From Winogradskyella sp. (GTDB lineage: Bacteria; Bacteroidota; Bacteroidia; Flavobacteriales; Flavobacteriaceae), in NCBI GenBank assembly GCA_002722255.1, contig PBLD01000002.1, positions 134,420-198,419 of the forward strand: DNA of 64,000 bases. The letters are read 5' to 3'. Below are positions 44,075 to 52,780 of the stretch, piece after piece. The position numbers and the translations under genes were made by a program. Below the pieces are notes generated by a model. The model did no database searches. It worked only from the letters and a program-made list of their open reading frames with translations, and was not told the origin of the DNA. Numbering within the stretch: position 1 is the stretch's first letter; the number at the start of each line of letters is the position of its first letter.

Positions 44075-44948
44075 CAGCAAGTATTTATTTGTAATTTTAT
44101 TGATATTTCTAATGAGCTGCAATTCCGAAAAACAATTAGATATACAAGGACATAGAGGTTGTAGAGGTCTATACCCTGAAAATTCTTTACCTGCATTTAA
44201 TAAAGCGATTGAACTTGGTGTTACGACTTTAGAGTTAGATATAGCCATTACAAAAGATAAGGAAGTTATAGTGTCTCATGAGCCTTTTATGAGTAGAACT
44301 ATTTGTTTTAATCCTGAAGGCGGAAAGATTCCTGAGGAGATGGATATGAAACATAATCTTTATGAAATGACACACAGTGAGATTAAGCAATTTGATTGTG
44401 GTACAAAGCTTCATCCGAAATATCCAGACCAAAAGAAACTAAAAACCTACAAACCACTTTTGTCTGAAGTTTTTAAACTTGCAAAGACTAAAAATCCTGA
44501 TGTTAAATTTAATATTGAAATTAAATCTAAGCCAGAATATTATGGTATTTATACACCACAGCCAGATAAATATGTAAAAATAGTCTTAGATGAAATTGAA
44601 GAAAGTGGACTTTTCTCTAATGTAAATTTGCAGTCATTTGATTTGGTGATTTTAGAAGAAATAAAGAAACAATCTCCAAATATGCCAGTTGCACTTTTGA
44701 TAGATGAAGATGAAACTATAGCAACAAAGCTTAAAAAACTATGTTACAAACCAGAAATAATCAGTCCATATTTTAGATTGTTAACTTCAGAAATTATTAA
44801 TGAGTATCATGCTCAAAATTATCTAATCATTCCTTGGACAGTTAATGAAGAACAAGACTTATTTAAAATGCTAAGATGGAATGTAGATGGCATTATTACA
44901 GATTATCCAGATAGGCTTTTAGAGATTCGTTCCAATAAACGTTATTAA
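44025..44948 (+). CDS. Glycerophosphodiester phosphodiesterase, lipoprotein
   Basis: 307 residues. GDPD TIM-barrel signature: QGHRGCRGLYPENSLPAF (His43, Arg44), TTLELDIAITKD (Glu70, Asp72), SHEP (His85), NIEIKS and PWTVNEEQDL with DGIITDYPD at the end. It hydrolyses glycerophosphodiesters to glycerol-3-phosphate and an alcohol. Lipobox FLMSC (Cys32) suggests membrane anchoring. The first ATG overlaps the previous gene by 50 bp; the ATG four codons later (44037) is equally possible. Confidence 0.9.
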   Translation: MTQNMRNLKHPQQVHTDSKYLFVILLIFLMSCNSEKQLDIQGHRGCRGLYPENSLPAFNKAIELGVTTLELDIAITKDKEVIVSHEPFMSRTICFNPEGGKIPEEMDMKHNLYEMTHSEIKQFDCGTKLHPKYPDQKKLKTYKPLLSEVFKLAKTKNPDVKFNIEIKSKPEYYGIYTPQPDKYVKIVLDEIEESGLFSNVNLQSFDLVILEEIKKQSPNMPVALLIDEDETIATKLKKLCYKPEIISPYFRLLTSEIINEYHAQNYLIIPWTVNEEQDLFKMLRWNVDGIITDYPDRLLEIRSNKRY

Positions 44949-45103
44949 CAACTTATCAACAATAAATAGTAATTCCTCTAATTTCTGTGTAGTTGGTGGA
45001 TATTTTATCCTTTCATTCAATTATCCGTTTATGTTTGCGATGGATTAATTAATTAAATACTGTTGAGCTAAACAAACCAAGTTTAATGTAAAGCTTTGCT
45101 GTA

Positions 45104-45535
45104 GTGAAAAATTTAATCCGAATTCTCCTCATTGTTGTCCTCGTTTTTTTATTGAGTTTTACGTTAAAGGCCCAAGAACAATATGCCAAATTAGAGCCAA
45201 ACAGAAATGTTCAGGCAAAGGGATTAATTCATAAGTTGAATGAAACCAAGGATACTTTAATCTTGCAAAGCGATAAAAAAATTAATTATCTCTATTCCAT
45301 TAATAAAGACTACGGAAGAGATTTTGATGTCTATGTAGATACTACATTTTATAAATTTCCATTAAACAAATTACCAAAAGGTAAGCACGTTTTGGTGGCT
45401 GTACAGTCACCAAAACGCATTGTTTTTGTTGTAAGAATCTTAAAAGAAATTCCAAAAGAAGAACCAATAGAAATACCATCTGAAGCAATCGTAGCTACCG
45501 AATCTAAAAAAGTGGTGTCAACAGAGAATGATTAA
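45104..45535 (+). CDS. Secreted protein of unknown function
   Basis: 143 residues, GTG start. Signal peptide (residues 1-23, SFTLKAQ), then a single small beta-rich domain (about 35-110) and an acidic, Pro/Glu-rich tail (IPKEEPIEIPSEAI). No family recognised. The 155 bp before it contain no clear promoter or RNA. It is followed by an interspersed repeat and the convergent NamZ-like gene. Confidence 0.55.
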   Translation: MKNLIRILLIVVLVFLLSFTLKAQEQYAKLEPNRNVQAKGLIHKLNETKDTLILQSDKKINYLYSINKDYGRDFDVYVDTTFYKFPLNKLPKGKHVLVAVQSPKRIVFVVRILKEIPKEEPIEIPSEAIVATESKKVVSTEND

Positions 45536-45546
45536 TCTTATTTGTC

Positions 45547-45566
45547 ATTCCTGTGTAGGCAGGAAT
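45547..45566. repeat. Interspersed hairpin repeat, ATTCCTG/CAGGAAT
   Basis: ATTCCTG (45547-45553), loop TGTAGG, CAGGAAT (45560-45566). It lies in the 37 bp between two convergent genes and might act as a terminator for either, though no T-run follows. Compare the compensated variant at 49151-49174. Confidence 0.65.
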
Positions 45567-45572
45567 CCATTT

Positions 45573-46856
45573 TTAGTCATAGATTAAATATTTCGCTCTA
45601 ATTGCTTTAAAGGTTTCTAAATCCGCTTTCCAAGTTGCCCTAATGGCTTCTTCGCTCATTCCTGATTCTATTTGCTGCTGTAGTTTTTCTGTGCCAGCAT
45701 GTTTGGTGAAATTTGCAGTATTAAAGACTTTACTTTTATCTGTAGCATTAGTATAAGCATCAATTACATATTTTAATGTAAAACGTCTTTCAGCTTCTAT
45801 CTTAGATAAATCTTCGCCATAACACAGTATATCTTTGTGTTTAGGATATTTTGAGCCAAAGTTAGGTTGAGGAGTATATGTAAAGATGTAATGTGATGCA
45901 TCTAAAAAAGGTGCACCATAACGCTGAAACTGAAACTCAGTACCACGACCAGCATTGATGTTTGTGCCTTCAAACAATCCTAAACTAGGATATAAAGTTA
46001 TCGATTGGTCATTAGGTAAATTTGGAGAAGGTCTTAAAGGTAAACTATAAGTGTTTTCATGATTATAGTGTTCCATCTCAACAACAGTAATATCGCACTT
46101 AACATTGTCTTTTAACCAGCCTTCACCATTAATCATTTTAGCATATTCGCCAATCGTCATGCCGTGCACTAAAGGAATGGTATGCATGCCCAAAAAGCTA
46201 CTGTGCTCTTTTTCTAATGTAGGGCCATCAACATAATTTCCATTAGGATTAGGTCGATCTAATATGAGAAGTTTTACATTATTCTCAGCACAAGCTTCCA
46301 TCACATAATGCAAGGTAGAGATGTAGGTATAAAAACGCACACCAACATCTTGAATATCAAAAATCATAATGTCTAAATCTTCGAGTTGTTCAGCTGTTGG
46401 TTTTTTGTGTTTCCCATGAAGCGAAAAAATTGGTAATTGTGTTTTTACATCTACACTATCTTTTACATTTTCACCAGCATCAGCCGTACCTCTAAAACCA
46501 TGTTCTGGAGAAAATACTTTTTTAATATTGATGTTTAATGCTAATAGAGAATCGACTAAATGTGTATAGTCTCTTATCTCTTGTCTCTCATCTCTTGTCT
46601 CTCTAAAAATAACACTAGTCTGATTAGCTACAACACCAACACGCTTTCCTTTTAATAACGGTAAGTAAACTTCAGTTCGGTTAGCACCAATAATAATGCC
46701 TTTGTCATTGTTCTTTTCTGTCACACTGAGCGCAGTCGAAGTGTCTTCTGACTTCTGACTTCTTGCTTCGAGCTTTTCACTTCCACCTTTTCCTGCACAA
46801 GAAATCACTACCAAGACAAATAATAAAACTGTATTTTTGAAAACCTTAAAACGCAT
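45573..46856 (-). CDS. namZ: DUF1343 protein, exo-beta-N-acetylmuramidase NamZ-like (GH171), lipoprotein
   Basis: 427 residues. Signal peptide with lipobox VISC (Cys20). The family core is clear: GANRTEVYLPLLKGKRVGVVANQTS, FSPEHGFRGTADAGE, LPIFSLHGKHKKPT, DIMIFDIQDVGVRFYTYISTL, LDRPNPNGN and TLYPSLGLFEGTNINAGRGTE. NamZ enzymes release terminal MurNAc from peptidoglycan fragments; here the protein would work in recycling at the envelope. Two segments are foreign to the family: residues 30-46 (EARSQKSEDTSTALSVT) and 85-96 (RETRDERQEIRD), both encoded by repetitive DNA (46719-46770 and 46568-46607). The start lies only 11 bp from the divergent permease start. Confidence 0.85.
   Translation of the reverse strand: MRFKVFKNTVLLFVLVVISCAGKGGSEKLEARSQKSEDTSTALSVTEKNNDKGIIIGANRTEVYLPLLKGKRVGVVANQTSVIFRETRDERQEIRDYTHLVDSLLALNINIKKVFSPEHGFRGTADAGENVKDSVDVKTQLPIFSLHGKHKKPTAEQLEDLDIMIFDIQDVGVRFYTYISTLHYVMEACAENNVKLLILDRPNPNGNYVDGPTLEKEHSSFLGMHTIPLVHGMTIGEYAKMINGEGWLKDNVKCDITVVEMEHYNHENTYSLPLRPSPNLPNDQSITLYPSLGLFEGTNINAGRGTEFQFQRYGAPFLDASHYIFTYTPQPNFGSKYPKHKDILCYGEDLSKIEAERRFTLKYVIDAYTNATDKSKVFNTANFTKHAGTEKLQQQIESGMSEEAIRATWKADLETFKAIRAKYLIYD
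46568..46607. repeat. 14-bp tandem repeat inside the namZ-like gene
   Basis: On the minus strand the unit AGAGACAAGAGATG/A occurs twice, followed by a partial AGAGACTA. It encodes RETRDERQEIRD between two conserved family segments (ANQTSVIF and THLVDSLL). Confidence 0.6.
46719..46770. repeat. Interspersed repeat inside the namZ-like gene, after the lipobox
   Basis: Minus strand: CGAAGCAAGA, then AGTCAGA twice (AGTCAGAAGTCAGA), then CACTTCGACTGCGCTCAGTG. The last part is a common flavobacterial intergenic repeat core. It encodes the linker residues 30-46. Confidence 0.6.
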
Positions 46857-46867
46857 AAAAAGAAAAT

Positions 46868-48100
46868 TTGAATTTCGAACTGTTTATAGCTAAACGCATT
46901 ATTGGCAATAAAGCGTATAAAAGTAGTGTTTCGGCACCAATAATTAAAATTGGTATTGCTGCAATTGCTATTGGTATTATAGTAATGCTTATTGCTATTG
47001 CAACTGGTTTAGGGCTTCAGCAAAAAATTAGAGATAAGGTAGTTGCTTTTAATGGTCATATAGAAATTACAAATTATGATACTAATGCATCCGACGAATC
47101 TCAGGTACCTATTTTAAGAGATCAGGATTTTTACCCAGAGTTTAATGCTGTAGAAGAGGTAACGCACATACAAGGCGTTGCCACAAAATTTGCAGTAATT
47201 AGAACAGAAACCGATTTTGAAGGTGTTGTTATCAAAGGTGTAGGCTCTGATTATAAATGGGATTACTTCAATGAATTTTTAGTAGAAGGTCGTTTGCCTG
47301 ATTTTTCAGGGAAGCGAAACGAAGAAATCTTAATTTCAAGCTATTTAGCTAACCGGTTAGGTTTTAATGTTGGAGATAAATTTCAAACCTTGTTTGGAGA
47401 AAATCTTAATAAAGTGCCTCGTATAATTAATTATGAAATTGTTGGTATTTATAACTCAGGATTTCAAGAATTAGATGAAAAATTCTGTATTGCAGATTTG
47501 CGTCATATCCAACGTTTAAATAAATGGGAGGCCAATCAAATTGGAAGTTTTGAGGTATTTATTGATGACTTTTCAAACATAGAAGAAACTTATAGTGATG
47601 TGTTTAAAGAAATACCCTCCTTATTAAATGCTACACCAGTAAACCAAAAATATTACACCGTTTTTGAGTGGATAAAAATTTTCGATAATAATACCTATGG
47701 CATTATAGCTATTATGATAATTGTTGCAGGAATAAATATGATTACAGCCTTATTGGTCTTAATTTTAGAACGTACTCAAATGATTGGTATTCTTAAAGCT
47801 TTGGGTAGTTCTAACTGGTCTATTAGAAAAGTGTTTTTGTACAACGCATCCTATCTTATTGGTTTGGGTTTGCTTTGGGGAAATTTACTAGGTTTGGGCT
47901 TGTTGTTTGCTCAAAAGTATTTCAAACTTTTTCCGCTTAATCCAGATACCTATTATGTAAGTGAAGCACCTGTATATATTAGTTTAGATTATATTTTAAT
48001 TCTAAATATCGGAACCTTCATCGCATGTTTGTTAATGCTTTTAATACCGTCGGTAATAATTTCTAAGATATCACCTGTAAAAGCCATTCGGTTCGATTAA
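46868..48100 (+). CDS. LolC/LolE-like ABC-transporter permease (FtsX/MacB family)
   Basis: 410 residues, TTG start at 46868 (MNFELFIAKRI, the conserved family beginning). Topology: TM1 at about 25-50, a large periplasmic domain (50-270), then three TM helices (about 275-300, 320-345 and 372-398) and the terminal KAIRFD. NMITALLVLILERTQMIGILKALG is the FtsX-domain signature. Such permeases extract lipoproteins from the inner membrane (Lol) or act in other export systems; no ATPase gene is adjacent. The promoter must lie inside the divergent namZ-like gene. Confidence 0.85.
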   Translation: MNFELFIAKRIIGNKAYKSSVSAPIIKIGIAAIAIGIIVMLIAIATGLGLQQKIRDKVVAFNGHIEITNYDTNASDESQVPILRDQDFYPEFNAVEEVTHIQGVATKFAVIRTETDFEGVVIKGVGSDYKWDYFNEFLVEGRLPDFSGKRNEEILISSYLANRLGFNVGDKFQTLFGENLNKVPRIINYEIVGIYNSGFQELDEKFCIADLRHIQRLNKWEANQIGSFEVFIDDFSNIEETYSDVFKEIPSLLNATPVNQKYYTVFEWIKIFDNNTYGIIAIMIIVAGINMITALLVLILERTQMIGILKALGSSNWSIRKVFLYNASYLIGLGLLWGNLLGLGLLFAQKYFKLFPLNPDTYYVSEAPVYISLDYILILNIGTFIACLLMLLIPSVIISKISPVKAIRFD

Positions 48101-48143
48101 AAAACATAACGAACTTTTAACGCCTTACTTTTAACTTTTCAAC

Positions 48144-48151
48144 TATTTTTG
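48144..48151 (+). promoter_or_regulatory. Predicted promoter, -7 element, of the cysteine-synthase-family gene
   Basis: TATTTTTG, exact TAnnTTTG match, 17 nt before the ATG at 48169. Confidence 0.5.
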
Positions 48152-48168
48152 CACCGCAAAATAGAATT

Positions 48169-49149
48169 ATGGAATACGCAGAAAATATATTAGAAACCAT
48201 TGGTAATACTCCTTTGGTTAAGATGAATAAATTAGTGGAGGAATTACCGTGTTTAGTTTTAGCTAAGTATGAAACCTTTAACCCTGGAAATTCGGTTAAA
48301 GATCGTATGGCTTTAAAGATGATTGAAGACGCAGAAGCTGACGGACGATTAAAACCTGGCGGAACTATTATTGAAGGAACCTCAGGGAATACAGGAATGG
48401 GTTTGGCATTGGCTGCAGCTATTAAAGGATACAAATGTATTTTTGTTATGGCAGATAAGCAGTCTAAAGAAAAAGTTGATGTTCTTAAAGCGGTAGGTGC
48501 TGAGGTTATTGTATGTCCTACAGCTGTAGAGCCAGACGATCCACGTAGTTATTATTCCGTATCTAAACGTTTAGGAGAAGAAACACCAAACTCTTGGTAC
48601 GTTAACCAATATGATAACCCAAGCAATGCAAAAGCACATTACGAATCTACAGGACCAGAAATTTGGAAACAAACTGATGGTAAAATCACACATTTTGTGG
48701 TTGGTGTTGGTACTGGTGGAACTATTTCTGGTGTAGGTAAATATTTAAAGGAGCAAAATCCAAATGTTAAGGTTTGGGGAGTTGATACATACGGCTCTGT
48801 GTTTAAAAAATATCATGAAACAGGTATTTTTGATGAAAATGAGATTTATCCTTACGTAACTGAAGGAATAGGTGAAGATATTTTACCAGCCAATGTAGAT
48901 TTTAGTATTATAGATGGTTTTACAAAAGTAACTGATAAAGATGCTGCTGTCTATACGCAGCGATTGGCAAAAGAAGAAGGTATGTTTTTAGGTAATTCCG
49001 CAGGAGCTGCTATAAAAGGAGTACTTCAATTAAAAGAACATTTTAAGCCAGAGGATGTTGTTGTGGTGTTATATCATGACCATGGTAGTCGTTATGTTGG
49101 TAAAATGTTTAATGATGATTGGATGCGAGAAAAGGGTTACATAGAATAA
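48169..49149 (+). CDS. PLP-dependent cysteine synthase / cystathionine beta-synthase family enzyme
   Basis: 326 residues. IGNTPLVKMN, then FNPGNSVKDRMAL with the PLP lysine Lys44, EGTSGNTGMGLALAAA (substrate loop), VGVGTGGTISGVGKYL (phosphate-binding GTGGT) and GNSAGAAI are all present. The segment CPTAVEPDDPRSYYSVSKRLGEE is closer to cystathionine beta-synthase catalytic cores than to CysK. The regulatory CBS domains are absent. It makes cysteine from O-acetylserine and sulfide, or cystathionine from serine and homocysteine; sequence alone does not decide. Confidence 0.88.
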   Translation: MEYAENILETIGNTPLVKMNKLVEELPCLVLAKYETFNPGNSVKDRMALKMIEDAEADGRLKPGGTIIEGTSGNTGMGLALAAAIKGYKCIFVMADKQSKEKVDVLKAVGAEVIVCPTAVEPDDPRSYYSVSKRLGEETPNSWYVNQYDNPSNAKAHYESTGPEIWKQTDGKITHFVVGVGTGGTISGVGKYLKEQNPNVKVWGVDTYGSVFKKYHETGIFDENEIYPYVTEGIGEDILPANVDFSIIDGFTKVTDKDAAVYTQRLAKEEGMFLGNSAGAAIKGVLQLKEHFKPEDVVVVLYHDHGSRYVGKMFNDDWMREKGYIE

Positions 49150-49150
49150 C

Positions 49151-49174
49151 AGATTACTGTAAAGGCAGTAATCT
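49151..49174. repeat. Interspersed hairpin repeat, compensated variant
   Basis: AGATTACTG, loop TAAAGG, CAGTAATCT: a perfect 9-bp stem. Compared with ATTCCTG-TGTAGG-CAGGAAT at 45547 the C-G pair is replaced by A-T on both arms. Confidence 0.65.
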
Positions 49175-49190
49175 AAATTGAATAATAAGA

Positions 49191-49218
49191 AAATCCTGAG
49201 TTTTGCTCAGGATTTTTT
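49191..49218 (+). terminator. Rho-independent terminator after the PLP-enzyme gene
   Basis: AAATCCTGAG (49191-49200), loop TTTTG, CTCAGGATTT (49206-49215), T to 49218. Confidence 0.88.
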
Positions 49219-49247
49219 GTTTATATTTAATGCTTAAAATATTATTT

Positions 49248-50117
49248 ATGAAGCATTTATACTTCTTTTTAGGCTTGTTTTTTATAAATTATTTTGGATT
49301 TGCCCAATATCATCAGTTTCAGTTAGTGCTAGTTGATTCTAATGTTGGTTCTGAAGTTTATTTGGGATGCGCAGGTTGCAGTCAAGAGTCTAATGATGAA
49401 GGGCTAAATAATATTTTTCAAAATCATAATGTAACATGTTATCAAACAGCATATGTTTATTCAGATACACCCAATGATCTTTATGGGAGTATACATATTG
49501 GTGGTTGTGATGGTTGTAATATTGCGCAACTTGTTCAGGATTTAAATAATTACGATAGTGTTATTATGATAGCCAGTGAGGATTATGAGGAATATAGTTT
49601 TAATCATGGATTAAATTTAACACTAGTTGACGACACTATTGGTACACCAATAGGAGAAAATAATGGAGTAGTCACTACTAATAATACTAATTTGAATCAA
49701 ATATTTACGAATTTCAACGTAAGTTATTACACAATAGCAAATGCTGGTACAAGCTATGAGAATTATGAGCTATTTTGTAATTGTGATGCGACATTATTAA
49801 AACAAGAGTTGGATATGCTTTCAACAATTGTGTTATCTACTGATTATATGTCAATGGGTGTAGTGCTTTCTACTGAAGAATCACAGATGACTCATGTTAG
49901 TATTCACCCAAATCCATTTAAAGACAAAATTTCAATTAAAATTAATAAAGCGATAGAGTCTATTGAGATTTATGATATTTTAGGAAAGTCAATTTATAAA
50001 TCTAGTTCTGTATCTGAGTTAGAAAATTATTCTTCAACATTAAAATCAGGTGTATATCTTTTAAAGATTACAACTAAAGATGGGAATACAATGACCAAAA
50101 AACTAATAAAGTCTTAA
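49248..50117 (+). CDS. Secreted protein with duplicated domain and T9SS C-terminal sorting domain
   Basis: 289 residues from the ATG at 49248 (signal peptide ending GFAQ); an earlier ATG at 49203 lies inside the terminator and is rejected. Two similar units of about 75-85 residues: 24-109 (FQLVLVDSNVGSEVY ... LNNYDSVIMIAS) and 122-197 (LNLTLVDDTIGTPIG ... LDMLSTIVLST). The first carries CAGC and CDGC, the second CNC. Residues 217-289 are a type A sorting domain (HPNPFKDKISI, YDILGK, LKSGVYLLKI, KKLIKS), directing export by the type IX system. Function of the duplicated unit unknown. Confidence 0.8.
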   Translation: MKHLYFFLGLFFINYFGFAQYHQFQLVLVDSNVGSEVYLGCAGCSQESNDEGLNNIFQNHNVTCYQTAYVYSDTPNDLYGSIHIGGCDGCNIAQLVQDLNNYDSVIMIASEDYEEYSFNHGLNLTLVDDTIGTPIGENNGVVTTNNTNLNQIFTNFNVSYYTIANAGTSYENYELFCNCDATLLKQELDMLSTIVLSTDYMSMGVVLSTEESQMTHVSIHPNPFKDKISIKINKAIESIEIYDILGKSIYKSSSVSELENYSSTLKSGVYLLKITTKDGNTMTKKLIKS

Positions 50118-50145
50118 ATTAAAATGTTTTTTCTATTTTCGGTAA

Positions 50146-51417
50146 ATGCAAGAAGACTTTCTTCATTACGTCTGGAAACACAAAGCTTTTTCTTCAACAT
50201 CGCTTAAAACTGAGAGTGGTGAATCTATTGTTATCTTAAAATTAGGTGAGCATAATCATAATTCAGGACCAGATTTTTTTAATGCTCAGTTAAATATAGA
50301 TGGTCAATTATGGGCTGGTAATGTTGAAATTCATATAAAATCGTCGGATTGGTATGTGCACGGTCATGAAAAAAACAAAGCTTATGATAACGTTATTTTA
50401 CATGTCGTATGGGAGCATGATACAGAAGTTTTTAGAAGTGATAATTCAGTAATTCCTACATTAGAGCTAAAGCCAATTGTAAATCGAAATCTTATTACTA
50501 ATTATTATGCATTAGTTTCATCTAAATCATGGATTAATTGCGAAACACATTACCCTGAAGTTGATGATTTTGTATTAGACAACTGGATTGAACGATTATA
50601 TATAGAACGTTTAGAACGAAAATCGAGAGAAATTTTAGAACTTTTAAGGGATTCTAAAAACGACTGGGAAGCTGTTTTGTTCAAAATGCTTTTAAAAAAC
50701 TTTGGGCTTAAAGTAAATGGCGAAGCATTTTTCAGTCTCGCAAACTCTGTTGACTATACTATAGTCAGAAAACTTCAGAGTAATATACTAGATTTAGAAG
50801 CTCTTCTCTTTGGTCAAGCTAGTTTGTTAGAAGATGATATTCAAGAGTTATATTTTTTAGATTTAAAAAGACGTTATCAATTTCTAGTTCAAAAATTTCA
50901 GTTAAATAATCTGGGTGTTTTACCGTTGCAATTCTTCAGATTACGACCTCCAAATTTTCCAACTGTTCGTTTATCACAATTTGCAAATCTTTACACTATA
51001 GAACAACAGCTATTTTCGAAGATATTAGCATTAAAAACTAAGGATGAATTTTATAAACTATTTAGTAAAGGTGTTAGTAGTTTTTGGATGACACATTATA
51101 CGTTTAATAAGAAATCAAAGAGTTTTAAAAAAGTAATAACAAAAGCTTTTGTTGACTTATTACTTATTAACACTGTCATTCCTTTAAAGTTCAGTTATGC
51201 TAAATACACAGGTGATAATATTAATGAAGAGATTTTTGATTTACTGAGTGATTTAAAACAAGAAAATAATAGCATTGTAAATAAGTATATGCAACTCAAA
51301 CCAATAAAAAAGAATGCTCTAAGTTCTCAGGGTTTACTTCAATTAAAGCAAAATTATTGTGATGCAAATCGATGTCTTCAATGCGCAATTGGAAATAGTT
51401 TAATAGTTAAAAATTAA
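50146..51417 (+). CDS. DUF2851 family protein
   Basis: 423 residues, soluble. The start QEDFLHYVWKHKAF, then GEHNHNSGPDFFNAQL, WAGNVEIHIKSSDWYVHGHEKNKAYDNVILHVVWEHD-region and the C-terminal CDANRCLQCAIGNSL with three Cys identify DUF2851, a Bacteroidota-typical family without known function. The early Asp/Glu/His pattern (VEIH, HVVWEHD) recalls nuclease-like folds, but that is speculation. It begins a run of close genes with the PspC and K+-channel genes. Confidence 0.85.
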   Translation: MQEDFLHYVWKHKAFSSTSLKTESGESIVILKLGEHNHNSGPDFFNAQLNIDGQLWAGNVEIHIKSSDWYVHGHEKNKAYDNVILHVVWEHDTEVFRSDNSVIPTLELKPIVNRNLITNYYALVSSKSWINCETHYPEVDDFVLDNWIERLYIERLERKSREILELLRDSKNDWEAVLFKMLLKNFGLKVNGEAFFSLANSVDYTIVRKLQSNILDLEALLFGQASLLEDDIQELYFLDLKRRYQFLVQKFQLNNLGVLPLQFFRLRPPNFPTVRLSQFANLYTIEQQLFSKILALKTKDEFYKLFSKGVSSFWMTHYTFNKKSKSFKKVITKAFVDLLLINTVIPLKFSYAKYTGDNINEEIFDLLSDLKQENNSIVNKYMQLKPIKKNALSSQGLLQLKQNYCDANRCLQCAIGNSLIVKN

Positions 51418-51430
51418 GTAAATTGCGACT

Positions 51431-51658
51431 ATGAATTTGTTTTACAAATTACTTCATTATTTTCAGAAAAGAGGTTACTATGTTTGCCAACGAATTGCAG
51501 ATCGTTTGGGAATTAGGGCTAAAATTGTAAGGACATCTTTTATGTACCTAACATTTGTAACTGTGGGCTTTGGATTTGCCCTATATTTGTTTTTAGCCTT
51601 TTGGATGAGAATTAAAGATATAATTTACACAAAACGCTCATCTGTATTCGATTTGTAA
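51431..51658 (+). CDS. PspC domain membrane protein
   Basis: 75 residues: YVCQRIADRLGIRAKIVRTSFMY followed by one membrane helix (TFVTVGFGFALYLFLAFWM) is the PspC domain of phage-shock/envelope-stress proteins. It follows DUF2851 by 13 bp and precedes the channel gene by 3 bp, so all three probably share a transcript. Confidence 0.8.
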   Translation: MNLFYKLLHYFQKRGYYVCQRIADRLGIRAKIVRTSFMYLTFVTVGFGFALYLFLAFWMRIKDIIYTKRSSVFDL

Positions 51659-51661
51659 TTT

Positions 51662-52693
51662 ATGAATAACCCATTAATACGACTTTTTAGATCTAAAATT
51701 TATACAGCCGTAGCCATGCTAATTGTTTTAATGTGCATTGGTATTATAGGATATAGAACAATATCGGGTTTAGATTGGGTTAATGCTGTATATATGACGG
51801 TTATTACCATTACCACAGTAGGTTTTGGTGAGGTACAACCATTAGATGTGCCAGCGAAAATTTTTACAATATTTCTAATTCTTGCAAGTATTGTTATCGT
51901 AGGTTATGCTATTTCAATAATCACAGAGTACATTTTGAGCAGAAATAATTTCGAAGATATAAAACAACGTAAAATGCAAAAGGAGATAGAAGCCATGTCT
52001 GGTCACATTATAATTTGTGGTTTTGGACGAAACGGAAAGCAAGCATCAAAAAAACTTCAGGACTATGGTAAGCCATTTGTTATTATTGAGCGCGATAAAG
52101 ATATTATAGAGCGTCTACAAGAAGAAGGTGTACCGTATGTATTTGGTAATGCTAATGAAGACGAAACATTAATTCAAGCAGGAATAGAGCGTGCCAGTAC
52201 GTTAATAACAGCACTGCCTAGTGATGCAGATAATTTGTTTGTTGTACTTTCTGCAAGACAAATAAATAAAGATCTGTGCATTATTAGTAGAGCTTCTCAA
52301 GAAACTTCTTATAATAAACTAAAATTAGCAGGTGCAAATAATGTTATTTTACCAGATAAAATAGGTGGAGATCATATGGCATCTCTAGTGGTTATTCCTG
52401 ATTTAGTAGAATTTATAGACAATTTAGGCATTGTAGGTGAGAGGAATATAAATATTGAAGAAATTAAAGTAGAACAACTTTACGATACAGACCGTGTAAA
52501 GACTATACGAGAACTAGATTTAAGAAAGAAAACAGGTTGTACGGTTATAGGATTTAAGGATGAAAATGGAGAGTATATTGTTAATCCAGAAGCAGATACA
52601 AAGCTTGTTGCTGGTTCAAAAATTATTGTTTTAGGTCGTCCAGAACAAATTGAGAGACTCAATTCTAAATATAACATAGAACAGGAGGCATAG
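51662..52693 (+). CDS. Potassium channel with RCK (TrkA-N/TrkA-C) domains
   Basis: 343 residues. Two membrane helices (about 15-31 and 64-88) flank the pore with selectivity filter TTVGFGE (51-57; Phe instead of the usual Tyr). A Rossmann RCK-N domain follows (HIIICGFGRNGKQ near 114), with IIERDKD at the NAD end, then RCK-C from about 255 (VIGFKDENGEYIVNP, IIVLGRPEQIERL). This is the MthK/Kch architecture: a two-helix K+ channel gated by ligand binding to RCK. Acts in the inner membrane. Confidence 0.9.
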   Translation: MNNPLIRLFRSKIYTAVAMLIVLMCIGIIGYRTISGLDWVNAVYMTVITITTVGFGEVQPLDVPAKIFTIFLILASIVIVGYAISIITEYILSRNNFEDIKQRKMQKEIEAMSGHIIICGFGRNGKQASKKLQDYGKPFVIIERDKDIIERLQEEGVPYVFGNANEDETLIQAGIERASTLITALPSDADNLFVVLSARQINKDLCIISRASQETSYNKLKLAGANNVILPDKIGGDHMASLVVIPDLVEFIDNLGIVGERNINIEEIKVEQLYDTDRVKTIRELDLRKKTGCTVIGFKDENGEYIVNPEADTKLVAGSKIIVLGRPEQIERLNSKYNIEQEA

Positions 52694-52780
52694 CCATTTT
52701 AACGTTACTAGCTTTAAAAACTCAATTTTTTTTAGCATATTGTCGGCTATTAATAACAAAAACTAACTAATACTAAACTC

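Noticed and set aside
44949..45103. Possible RNA or riboswitch in the gap before the GTG-start secreted protein
   Set aside because: No stable structure or known motif can be seen in the 155 bp.
49203..49247. Upstream ATG as start of the T9SS cargo protein
   Set aside because: It lies inside the terminator of the preceding gene; the ATG at 49248 gives a standard signal peptide.
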